Shown: piece after piece, positions 33,878-41,790 of the stretch
How positions within the stretch are numbered: the first letter of the stretch is position 1
Layout: each line of letters opens with the position of its first letter
NCBI GenBank assembly: GCA_013822695.1
Contig: PNKW01000021.1
Coordinates: forward strand, 1-41,790
DNA length: 41,790 nt
From: Erythrobacter sp.
GTDB lineage: Bacteria > Pseudomonadota > Alphaproteobacteria > Sphingomonadales > Sphingomonadaceae
Reading direction: 5' to 3'
The notes under the pieces: model-generated
What the model was told of the DNA's origin: nothing
Seen by the model: only the letters and a program-made list of their open reading frames with translations
Database searches by the model: none
Translations under genes and position numbers: made by a program

Positions 33878-35205
33878 GCTGCCGAAGCCTCTTCCAGCAG
33901 CCCCATGAAGGTCGGGAAGCTGGTGTTGATCGGCGAGATGTCGTCGACCTCGACCCCGCCTTCGCTGACGAGGCCCGCCACGGCCATGCTCATCGCGATG
34001 CGGTGATCGAGCAGCGACTTGACGCGGGCGTTGCCGGTGCCGCGCAGCGGCTCGCCGCCGGTGCCGTGGATGGTGAGGCCGTCCTCATGCTCCTCGACCC
34101 GCGCGCCCGCAGCCGTGAGCGCGGCAGCCATCGCGGCGAGGCGGTCGCTTTCCTTGACCCGCAGTTCCTCAAGGCCGGTGGTGCGGGTGGTGCCCTGCGC
34201 CAGCGCGGCGGCGACGAAGAGCACCGGAAACTCGTCGATCATCGCGGGCGCGATGGCCGGATCGACGTCCACGCCGGTCAGCGGCGCATGACGCACGCGC
34301 AGGTCCGCGACAGGCTCGCCGCCGACTTCGCGGGGTTTCACCTCCTCGATATCCGCGCCCATCTGGCGCAGCACGGTGAGCAGGCCCGCACGGGTGGGGT
34401 TGAGGCCGACATTCATGATCGTGAGGTCGCTCCCCGGCACCACCGTGGCGGCGACCATGAAGAAGGCGGCAGACGAGGGGTCGCCGGGGACGGTCACGTC
34501 CATCGGGCGCAACTCGGCCTCGCCGTGGATGCTGATGACGGTCTCGCCATTCTCCTCGCCCACCTCGAGCTTGGCGCCAAAGCCGGTGAGCATCCGCTCG
34601 GTGTGGTCGCGGGTCGGGACGGGCTCGATCACGCGGGTGATGCCCGGCGTGTTGAGGCCGGCCAGCAGAACCGCACTCTTGACCTGCGCGCTCGCCACCG
34701 GAAGGCGGTAGGTGATCGGCACTGCGGGCGAAGCGCCGCGCAGCATCAGGGGGAGGGTGCCGCCGGCGCTCGCCTCGAAACTCGCGCCCATCAGGCTGAG
34801 CGGATCGATCACGCGCTTCATCGGGCGGCCCGACAGGCTTGCGTCACCCGTGAAGGTGGCGGTGATGGCGTGGCTCGCCACAAGGCCCATCAAGAGCCGC
34901 GTCGAGGTGCCCGAATTGCCCATGTCGAGCGCCTGTTTCGGCTCGAGCAGGCTGCCCACGCCGACGCCGTCGACGGTCCAGACGCCATCCTCCCCGCGCG
35001 CGATCTGCGCTCCGAAGGCGCGCATCGCGGCGGCAGTCGCCAGCACGTCCTCACCCTCGAGCAGCCCGGTGATCCGGCTGCGGCCCACGGCAAGGCCGGC
35101 AAACATCAGCGAGCGGTGGCTGATCGACTTGTCGCCGGGAACGCGGATCGCGCCGGTCAGCGGGCCGAGGGACGAGAAGGTCTGACTGGACTTGGGGCTG
35201 GTCAT
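33874..35205 (-). CDS. aroA: 3-phosphoshikimate 1-carboxyvinyltransferase (EPSP synthase, class II)
   Basis: A 443-residue shikimate-pathway enzyme joining PEP and shikimate-3-phosphate. All four class II motifs are present: GDKS (24-27), SAQVK (172-176), RDHTE (199-203) and NPTR (269-272). The position that is Ala in the glyphosate-tolerant CP4 enzyme is Gly here (GNSGT, Gly99), so tolerance should not be assumed. The ATG at 35205 was chosen; the 58 upstream codons of open frame are basic and not AroA-like, and overlap the divergent TIGR02300 promoter region. It leads the operon with the CBU_0592-like gene and cmk. Confidence 0.96.
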   Translation of the reverse strand: MTSPKSSQTFSSLGPLTGAIRVPGDKSISHRSLMFAGLAVGRSRITGLLEGEDVLATAAAMRAFGAQIARGEDGVWTVDGVGVGSLLEPKQALDMGNSGTSTRLLMGLVASHAITATFTGDASLSGRPMKRVIDPLSLMGASFEASAGGTLPLMLRGASPAVPITYRLPVASAQVKSAVLLAGLNTPGITRVIEPVPTRDHTERMLTGFGAKLEVGEENGETVISIHGEAELRPMDVTVPGDPSSAAFFMVAATVVPGSDLTIMNVGLNPTRAGLLTVLRQMGADIEEVKPREVGGEPVADLRVRHAPLTGVDVDPAIAPAMIDEFPVLFVAAALAQGTTRTTGLEELRVKESDRLAAMAAALTAAGARVEEHEDGLTIHGTGGEPLRGTGNARVKSLLDHRIAMSMAVAGLVSEGGVEVDDISPINTSFPTFMGLLEEASAA

Positions 35206-35378
35206 AAGGCCGCGGTCTTTGACAGCGCCCCGCGCTTCTGGCAAGGCGCGCCGCGCGCTGCGGCCCGGGCTCTTGATAAAGCGCTTGCCGCGCCCAACTT
35301 TTGCGACCAAGCCGCCTGCGATTTTTGCAGCTTGCATGTCCGCTCCGGCCACGGGGCGGCCCGAATTGAGGAATGACA

Positions 35379-35720
35379 ATGGCCAAGCCCGAATGGGGAA
35401 CCAAGCGTACCTGCCCGAAGTGCGGCACGCGCTTTTACGATCTCGGCAAGGAAGATCCGGTCGCCTGCATCGAATGCGGCGAGACCTGGACGCCCGAGCC
35501 GGTGCTCAAGTCCAAGCAGCCGATTCCCTTCGAGGAAGTCGAGAAGAAGGTCGATGTCGACGCCGACGCGGATCTGGGCGGCGATGATGATCTGGGCGAT
35601 CTCGAGGACATCGAGGACATCGACGAGGATGGCGATTCGCCCGACAACGACGTCGACCTCGGCGGTGACGACGATCTGGGGGTTGCCACCTCGGGCGATG
35701 ATGAAGACGACGAAAGCTGA
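35379..35720 (+). CDS. TIGR02300 family (FYDLN acid) protein
   Basis: A 113-residue protein. The N-terminal zinc-ribbon-like part has CPKC (C12 and C15) and CIEC (C30 and C33) around the signature RFYDLGKEDPVAC. The C-terminal half is strongly acidic and repetitive, with GGDDDLG occurring twice among runs of Asp and Glu. The function is unknown; the family is nearly confined to alphaproteobacteria. Of two ATGs (35373 and 35379) the second has the ribosome binding site GAGG at 7 bases. It is divergent from aroA. Confidence 0.92.
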   Translation: MAKPEWGTKRTCPKCGTRFYDLGKEDPVACIECGETWTPEPVLKSKQPIPFEEVEKKVDVDADADLGGDDDLGDLEDIEDIDEDGDSPDNDVDLGGDDDLGVATSGDDEDDES

Positions 35721-35727
35721 TTTTGCT

Positions 35728-35755
35728 CTTGCAATGGTGGGGCGGCCCTTATAAT
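35728..35755 (+). promoter_or_regulatory. Promoter of tRNA-Ala
   Basis: A perfect -10 TATAAT at 35750-35755, with CTTGCA at 35728-35733 as the -35, spaced 16 bases. It lies 52 bases before the tRNA gene, immediately after the TIGR02300 gene. Confidence 0.65.
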
Positions 35756-35807
35756 GGCCGGCTCCCGCAGGCGGGGCACCCGCTTTGCTTTGCATGATGA
35801 CTGGCTC

Positions 35808-35883
35808 GGGGCCTTAGCTCAGCTGGGAGAGCGCAACACTGGCAGTGTTGAGGTCAGCGGTTCGATCCCGCTAGGCTCCACCA
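35808..35883 (+). tRNA. tRNA-Ala (anticodon GGC)
   Basis: A 76-base cloverleaf with encoded CCA. The acceptor stem is GGGGCCT / AGGCTCC with one G-T pair. The D arm GCTC...GAGC contains AGCTGGGA. The anticodon stem CAACA / TGTTG holds the loop CTGGCAG, giving GGC, which reads GCC/GCT alanine codons. The T arm is AGCGG TTCGATC CCGCT, and the discriminator base is A. It lies between the TIGR02300 gene and ffh. Confidence 0.97.
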
Positions 35884-36015
35884 GTCATTCTGATCAAAGT
35901 CGGAATTCGTAGCCCCAGAGGGGGCGCAGTTTCGCAACGCTGGCCGACGAGGTTTCGTCCGCCGGCGTTTTTCGCATGATGCGCGCCCGGCAGGTCGCGT
36001 GAGGAGACGTTGGCG

Positions 36016-37518
<1,503 letters not shown>

Positions 37519-37573
37519 TTTCAAGTCAGAAGTTTCGGTTCAAAAGTTCAATTCTCTCGAAAGGTAACTACTC

Positions 37574-38041
37574 ATGTCGATTTCCATCCGGCTCTCGCGC
37601 GGCGGTGCCAAGAAGCGTCCCTATTACCGCATCGTTGTCGCCAACAGCCGCTCGCCCCGTGACGGCAAGTACCTCGAGCAGATCGGCACCTATAACCCGC
37701 TGCTCGCCAAGGATTCGGCCGACCGCGTGAAGCTGGTCGAGGACCGCGCCCGCTACTGGCTCGGCGTCGGCGCGCAGCCGACCGATCGCGTCGCCCGCTT
37801 CCTCGATGCCGCCGGCATCAAGGAGCGTGCGGTCCGCGTGAACCCCAAGAAGGGTGAGCCGGGCGAGAAGGCCAAGGAGCGCGCCGAAGAGCGTGCCGCC
37901 AAGATCGCCGAAGCCGAGGAAGCCGCACGCGCTGCCGAGGAAGAAGCCAAGGCCGCTGCCGCTGCCCCGGCCGAGGAAGCTCCGGCTGAAGAAGCGCCTG
38001 CAGCCGAAGAAGCCGCCACCGAAGAACAGGCCGAAGGCTAA
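37574..38041 (+). CDS. rpsP: 30S ribosomal protein bS16
   Basis: A 155-residue protein. Residues 1 to about 85 are the bS16 core ([20 protein letters not shown], then [16 protein letters not shown] and [21 protein letters not shown]). The remainder is an Ala/Glu/Lys-rich tail of about 65 residues ending [12 protein letters not shown], which bS16 of E. coli (82 residues) lacks. Such tails are frequent in alphaproteobacteria. A GAAAGG ribosome binding site precedes the ATG. It forms the start of the rpsP-rimM-trmD group. Confidence 0.96.
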   Translation: MSISIRLSRGGAKKRPYYRIVVANSRSPRDGKYLEQIGTYNPLLAKDSADRVKLVEDRARYWLGVGAQPTDRVARFLDAAGIKERAVRVNPKKGEPGEKAKERAEERAAKIAEAEEAARAAEEEAKAAAAAPAEEAPAEEAPAAEEAATEEQAEG

Positions 38042-38047
38042 GCCACG

Positions 38048-38551
38048 ATGAGTTCCAAGCCCGTCACCCTTGCCGCCATCGCCGGCGCGCACGGGGTGGC
38101 GGGCGAGGTGCGCCTGAAGCTGTTCGGCGAGGGGATTGCGACGCTTGCCAAGCAGAAGAGCTTCAATGGCGGCGCGTTGACCCTCGTGAAGATCCGCGAG
38201 GACGGGAAGGGCGGGGCAATTGCCCGGCTTGCCGAGAGCAGTACTCGCGCCGATGCTGAGAAGCTGCGCGGCACGGTGCTGACCGTCCCCCGCGATGCCC
38301 TCCCGCCGCTGGCCGAGGGCGAATTCTACCACGCCGACCTCCTCGGCCTGCCCGTGGTCACAGACGCCGGAAATGCGATCGGCACCGTCGCCGCGATCGA
38401 GAATTTCGGCGCGACCGACATCATCGAAATCGCGCTGGATCCCGCCCCCGCCAAGGGTCCCAAAACCTTCATGGTCCCGATGATCCCGGCGGCGGTGATC
38501 GAGTGGGACGCGACAAGGCTTGTGATCGGAGCCGCATTCGCCGAAGATTGA
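38048..38551 (+). CDS. rimM: Ribosome maturation factor RimM
   Basis: A 167-residue 30S assembly factor that binds uS19 and acts in maturation of the 16S head. The N-terminal barrel has AAIAGAHGVAGEVRLKLF. The PRC-barrel half has LPPLAEGEFYHADLLGLPVV, GTVAAIENFGATDIIEI and FMVPMIPAAVIEWD, all typical. It starts 7 bases after rpsP. Instead of trmD, a small membrane protein gene follows. Confidence 0.95.
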   Translation: MSSKPVTLAAIAGAHGVAGEVRLKLFGEGIATLAKQKSFNGGALTLVKIREDGKGGAIARLAESSTRADAEKLRGTVLTVPRDALPPLAEGEFYHADLLGLPVVTDAGNAIGTVAAIENFGATDIIEIALDPAPAKGPKTFMVPMIPAAVIEWDATRLVIGAAFAED

Positions 38552-38556
38552 GGCCT

Positions 38557-38883
38557 ATGGTCGTCGCTCTGCTCGCCTTCGCGCTGGTTGTTGTCATTCT
38601 CGTCATGGCAACGCTCGGAGCCGTGCTACTGGTGCGGTTCGTTTTGGGCTCCGGCAACCGCGCGGGGCGCGTGATCGCCGCTGCTCTGGGCGGGCCCATG
38701 ATCGTGATTCTGCCGATTTTCCTGCTGGGATGGTCGAACGATCCTGGGCGTTCGGCGGTAGATCTGGTGGCGGTGTTCGTCATATTGCTGGTAGCGCTTG
38801 TCAGCCTCGGCTGGCCGGTCGCGCATTTCGCCACGCGGCGGCTCGACCGGCTAACCGGGTTCGACCCCAAGGTTTTCGAGTAG
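38557..38883 (+). CDS. Small three-helix membrane protein
   Basis: A 108-residue hydrophobic protein with helices at about residues 3-30, 42-60 and 68-88, then THR-basic FATRRLDRLTGFDPKVFE. I do not recognise a family. Its layout and several positions (RAG...AAALG...M...P, TRR, a -VFE end) resemble the 101-residue membrane protein at 41232-41537, which suggests distant paralogy. It begins 6 bases after rimM, so it is likely co-transcribed. Confidence 0.7.
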   Translation: MVVALLAFALVVVILVMATLGAVLLVRFVLGSGNRAGRVIAAALGGPMIVILPIFLLGWSNDPGRSAVDLVAVFVILLVALVSLGWPVAHFATRRLDRLTGFDPKVFE

Positions 38884-38895
38884 GGCGCGCGGGCG

Positions 38896-39441
38896 GTGCA
38901 GGCGATCAGCACCGCGCTGTGGCACCGCATTGCGGCTCACGAGATCGGCCCGGCGGACGCATCGCTTTCCTTTGCCGCCCGGCTCGCGCGCGAGAACCGC
39001 TGGAGCCTGTCGCACGCCGAACGGGTGATCGGCGAATACAAGCGCTTCTGCTATCTGGCGATGACAGCAGGCCACGAGGTGACGCCCTCCGACGCGGTCG
39101 ACCAGGCCTGGCATCTCCACCTCACCTACAGCCGCGATTACTGGCAGCGCTTCTGCCGCGAGGTGCTGAGGCACGATCTCCACCACGGACCGACCGAGGG
39201 CGGGCCGGTCGAGCGGGACCGCTTCTACCGCCAATATGCCATGACCCTTGCCGCTTACGAGACCGCCTTCGGCACCGCGCCGCCCGCCGACATCTGGCCG
39301 GGCGCGCATCGGCGTTTTGCCGTCGATCCACAGGGTTTTCGCGTTAACCTTTTGCATGATATTGTGCTGACACGCCGGGTCGCGCTGGCGCTGGGCCTTA
39401 TCCTCATTGCCGCGGGGTGGCTTGCGGGAAGGATGATGTGA
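38896..39441 (+). CDS. GRDP-like (glycine-rich domain-containing protein-like) protein
   Basis: A 181-residue protein starting with GTG. The central motif DQAWHLHLTYSRDYW (69-83), preceded by VIGEYKRFCYLAM and EVTPSDA, matches the conserved WH.H...R.Y core of the GRDP-like family (formerly DUF1399). One C-terminal transmembrane helix follows (ALALGLILIAAGWLAG), so it is probably tail-anchored. Its stop overlaps the start of the TIGR04222 gene as TGATG, and the two proteins probably act together. The biochemical function is unknown. Confidence 0.72.
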   Translation: MQAISTALWHRIAAHEIGPADASLSFAARLARENRWSLSHAERVIGEYKRFCYLAMTAGHEVTPSDAVDQAWHLHLTYSRDYWQRFCREVLRHDLHHGPTEGGPVERDRFYRQYAMTLAAYETAFGTAPPADIWPGAHRRFAVDPQGFRVNLLHDIVLTRRVALALGLILIAAGWLAGRMM

Positions 39442-40268
39442 TGCAGCTGTTCTCGTCCTGGACGGGCAGCGATTTCCTGCTGTTCTACAGCGTCTTGCTG
39501 GCATTCGCCGGCGCCAGCGCATGGTTGATCCCGTCCCTTCTGCGCGAAGGCGGACGCCGGGCCAGCCTCGATGATGTCGACAGCATTGCCGTGCTTACCG
39601 GCGGGCCTGCGCGGCTCGCCGATTCGGCCCTCGCCGAGCTCTATGTCCAGGGCGGTCTGATCGGGGGCGAGAAGGGAAAGCTTCAGGTCAGCCGCTGCGA
39701 GGCGGCGGTCTCGCCTGCGGCGAAGACGCTGCTGGCGGCAGGCGGGCAGCTTTCGTTCGCCGATGCGAAGAAGGCACTCGATGTCCATGCCGATGTGGTA
39801 GCAGCGCGGCTCCAGCGTGCAGGGCTCCTGATGCGCGATGCGGACTACACCCGGCTGCGTTGGCTTTCGGTGATGCCTTTGGCGGCGCTGTTCGTGATCG
39901 GGACTTATCGCGAGCGGGCGGGCGACGCGGTGGGCGAGCCTACCGGCTTTCTGGTGCTCCTGATGATCGTGACCGCTGCGCTCGCATTGGTCCGCTTCTT
40001 TACGATCGACTCGCGCACCGCTGCCGGGATCGAAGCGGTGCGCGATCTGCGCGAGAGGAACGGCCGCTTCGCGCGCGCACCTCTGCCCGACGAGGCGGCG
40101 ATGGCGGTCGCGCTGTTCGGCACCGCGGTGCTGGTCGGCACGCCGTGGGAGCCGGTCCACGCGCTGCGCAAGCCCGAAGGCGATGGCAACAGCGGCGGCG
40201 GCGATGGCGGAAGCAGTGATGGCGGATCGGGCTGCGGCGGCGGTGGCTGCGGCGGTTGCGGGGGCTGA
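39441..40268 (+). CDS. TIGR04222-type membrane protein with Gly/Cys-rich C terminus
   Basis: A 275-residue protein. An N-terminal helix (FLLFYSVLLAFAGASAWLIP) precedes a soluble winged-helix-like region (ADSALAELYVQGGLIGGEKGKLQVS, then VVAARLQRAGLLM) and two helices (LRWLSVMPLAALFVIGTY and PTGFLVLLMIVTAALALVRFF). The end is a Gly/Ser/Asp stretch closing with SGCGGGGCGGCGG, three Cys in a glycine run. This arrangement fits the TIGR04222 domain family. It is translationally coupled to the GRDP-like gene. Confidence 0.75.
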   Translation: MQLFSSWTGSDFLLFYSVLLAFAGASAWLIPSLLREGGRRASLDDVDSIAVLTGGPARLADSALAELYVQGGLIGGEKGKLQVSRCEAAVSPAAKTLLAAGGQLSFADAKKALDVHADVVAARLQRAGLLMRDADYTRLRWLSVMPLAALFVIGTYRERAGDAVGEPTGFLVLLMIVTAALALVRFFTIDSRTAAGIEAVRDLRERNGRFARAPLPDEAAMAVALFGTAVLVGTPWEPVHALRKPEGDGNSGGGDGGSSDGGSGCGGGGCGGCGG

Positions 40269-40290
40269 TTTCCGCGCGTAAGTGGCGGGC

Positions 40291-41241
40291 ATGACCAAGC
40301 TTCCTGTCGCCGTCGTGCAAGCCGCTCCTGTCCCGCTCGATTTTCAGGGGGGGATCGACAAGGCCGTGTCCCTTGCCCGCGCGGCGGTGGAGAGCGGCGC
40401 GAAGGTGGTCGCTTTCGGCGAGACCTTTCTCGGGGGCTATCCGCTGTGGCTCGACGAGGCGCCGGGTGCCGCGCTGTGGGACCATCCGGGGGCAAAGGCG
40501 CTGCATCGGATCATGCTCGAACAGGCCGTGGTCGCCAATGACGAGCGGCTGCTGCCCTTGCAGGAACTGGCCGATGCAAGCGGGGCTGTGATCAGCATCG
40601 GCGCGCATGAGCGGGTGCGCCGCAGCCTCGTCAACAACCAGCTGACCTTTCGCCCCGGCCTGCCGGTGCTCGATCACCGCAAGCTGGTGCCGACCCATGG
40701 CGAGCGCCTGATCTGGGCGCGCGGTGATGGATCGACCTTGGGTGTGCATCAGGCGGAATGGGGCCGCCTCGGCTCGCTGATCTGCTGGGAGCACTGGATG
40801 CCCTTGGCGCGCGCGGCGATGCACAATCTGGGCGAGGATGTGCACGTCGCCGCCTGGCCGACGGTGCGCGAGAGCCACGCGATCGCCTCACGGCACTATG
40901 CGATGGAGGGGCGCTGCTTCGTGCTGGCGGCGGGGCTGGTGCAGGTGAAGGACGATTTGCTTGAGGGGTTGGAGCGGGTGGGCGGTGATGCCGACGCGCG
41001 CGAACTGCTGGAGGCGATCCCCGCCGAGGTGCTCAACCGCGGCGGCTCCCTGATCGCCGCGCCCGACACCCGTGTGATCGCGCAGGCGGGTGAGGGGGAG
41101 GAGACTTTGCTGGCGGAGCTCGACCTCGCCGAAGTGGCCGAGGGGCTGACGAACCTCGATACGGATGGGCACTATGCGCGGCCGGATGTGTTCGAGTTGA
41201 CGGTGGATACGCGGGCGAAGGATGGGGTCGCATGGCAATAG
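40291..41241 (+). CDS. Nitrilase / carbon-nitrogen hydrolase family protein
   Basis: A 316-residue hydrolase. The catalytic triad is E44 (AFGETFLGGYPLWLD), K131 (DHRKLVPTHGERL) and C165 (SLICWEHWMPL), with the additional E138. The LGGYPLW and CWEHWMPLAR blocks are those of true aliphatic nitrilases or cyanide-type hydrolases rather than amidases, so nitrile hydrolysis to acid and ammonia is the best guess. A GTG three codons upstream (40282) is an alternative start. It follows the TIGR04222 gene by 22 bases and overlaps the next gene by 10. Confidence 0.9.
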   Translation: MTKLPVAVVQAAPVPLDFQGGIDKAVSLARAAVESGAKVVAFGETFLGGYPLWLDEAPGAALWDHPGAKALHRIMLEQAVVANDERLLPLQELADASGAVISIGAHERVRRSLVNNQLTFRPGLPVLDHRKLVPTHGERLIWARGDGSTLGVHQAEWGRLGSLICWEHWMPLARAAMHNLGEDVHVAAWPTVRESHAIASRHYAMEGRCFVLAAGLVQVKDDLLEGLERVGGDADARELLEAIPAEVLNRGGSLIAAPDTRVIAQAGEGEETLLAELDLAEVAEGLTNLDTDGHYARPDVFELTVDTRAKDGVAWQ

Positions 41242-41537
41242 TCTCAGGGATTGTTTTGCTCGCCTTTTTGGCCGGTCTGGCCATGCTGTTCGGGTTCATC
41301 GCCAATGTTGGATTCAAGCGCAGCTCGCCCGCGAGACGTGCAGGCTACGCAGCGGCTGCGCTGGGTGTACTGATGACCCTGCCTGCCTATGTGGCGCTGG
41401 CAGCGGCAGGAGCAGCGGTCGTCTCCTATGTTGGAGTGGCGGTTGGCACCGGGCTCCTTTCGGCGCTAGCCTTCCCGCTCGCGCTTGTCGTGACCAGGCG
41501 CAAGCCAGTTGAACCGGATCATTCGGTGTTCGACTGA
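41232..41537 (+). CDS. Small three-helix membrane protein
   Basis: A 101-residue hydrophobic protein with helices at about 5-25, 38-60 and 64-86. A short basic and acidic tail follows (VVTRRKPVEPDHSVFD). The ATG overlaps the nitrilase stop, with AAGGA as ribosome binding site. It shares layout and scattered residues with the membrane protein at 38557-38883. Its stop is directly followed by the trmD ATG (TGAATG), so it is part of the same transcript. The function is unknown. Confidence 0.72.
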   Translation: MAIVSGIVLLAFLAGLAMLFGFIANVGFKRSSPARRAGYAAAALGVLMTLPAYVALAAAGAAVVSYVGVAVGTGLLSALAFPLALVVTRRKPVEPDHSVFD

Positions 41538-41790
41538 ATGACCTTCGCTGCAACCATCCTCACGCTCTACCCCGAGATGTTCCCCGGGCCGCTAGGGCAC
41601 TCCATCGCGGGGCGCGCGCTGGCTTATGGCAAGTGGGCCTACGAGACGGTGCAGATCCGCGACTTCGCCACCGACAAGCACCGCACCGTCGATGATACGC
41701 CGGCGGGCGGCGGGGCTGGGATGGTGCTGAAGTGCGATGTGCTGGGAAGGGCTTTGGATAGTGTAATCCTCCCCGGAACGGGGAGGGGGA
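41538..41790 (+). CDS. trmD: tRNA (guanine37-N1)-methyltransferase, N-terminal part (cut by window end)
   Basis: The first 84 residues of TrmD, which methylates G37 next to the anticodon. [26 protein letters not shown], then [30 protein letters not shown], match the TrmD SAM-binding knot region (E. coli ISLFPEMF...[22 protein letters not shown]). From 41768 the frame runs into a REP-like hairpin read as ILPGTGRG. The ATG directly follows the stop of the upstream membrane protein gene. Confidence 0.94.
   Translation, partial: MTFAATILTLYPEMFPGPLGHSIAGRALAYGKWAYETVQIRDFATDKHRTVDDTPAGGGAGMVLKCDVLGRALDSVILPGTGRG
41768..41790 (+). repeat. REP hairpin inside trmD (continues past window)
   Basis: The 19-base hairpin CCTCCCCGGAACGGGGAGG (41768-41786) plus GGGA is identical over 23 bases to the reverse complement of the right end of the REP pair at 10289-10416. 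It is in frame with trmD as far as the window goes. Confidence 0.85.

Noticed and set aside
33853..35376. 507-codon plus-strand open frame opposite aroA
   Set aside because: It is Arg/Gly/Ala/His-rich without motifs; all four EPSP synthase motifs lie on the other strand.
39342..39356. TTAACC resembling a CtrA site
   Set aside because: It lies inside the GRDP-like coding region and lacks the second half.

Overview
The window is chromosomal DNA of high GC content from an alphaproteobacterium. It is most likely a sphingomonad, probably of the Erythrobacteraceae. The reasons are the composition, the class II EPSP synthase, the separate b and b' ATP synthase subunits, the TIGR02300 (FYDLN acid) protein, the pyrF/trpFBA/accD/folC neighbourhood, and REP-type repeats of a kind common in sphingomonads. 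The family-level placement is inference. There is no integrase, transposase, phage gene or CRISPR array, so this is core genome with small accessory insertions.

Layout. 1-4842: the end of a DEAD-box helicase, a fatty-acid-hydroxylase-type membrane enzyme, a DUF4262 protein, a UvrD/PcrA helicase and a small secreted protein. 4872-8983: rsmD and an RluB-type pseudouridine synthase, a REP pair, a Rieske oxygenase and a shortened AmpG-like permease. 8980-17124 (mostly minus strand): folC, accD, trpA, a small membrane protein, trpB, trpF, then a lipoprotein, a GNAT enzyme, a hypothetical, a VOC protein, pyrF and a LapA-like protein. 17201-21303: purB, then a LuxR-type regulator divergent from an autotransporter, with a candidate lux box between them. 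21300-26014: radC, then a YdbH/YnbE/YdbL-like envelope lipid-transport operon. 26143-28667: the ATP synthase Fo operon (atpI, a, c, b', b) with a clear terminator. 28726-35205 (minus): quinone oxidoreductase, glyoxalase II, rpsA, a cytidylate kinase fused to a GNAT domain, a small membrane protein and aroA. 35379-41790 (plus): TIGR02300 protein, tRNA-Ala(GGC), ffh, rpsP, rimM, five inserted genes, and the start of trmD.

Most genes serve central functions: tryptophan, pyrimidine, purine, folate, fatty-acid and shikimate synthesis, rRNA and tRNA modification, protein targeting and ATP synthesis. The points that most deserve a second look are: the cmk-GNAT fusion; the LuxR / lux-box-like palindrome / autotransporter unit; an AmpG homologue that seems to have lost about three transmembrane helices in frame; REP elements inside trmD and at the folC start; a low-GC two-helix membrane protein coupled between trpB and trpA; and a GRDP-like/TIGR04222 gene pair, flanked by two related small membrane proteins, that separates rimM from trmD. 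No intergenic stretch exceeds 300 bases. The longest is 4222-4491, where I see only a possible promoter region for the two divergent genes.
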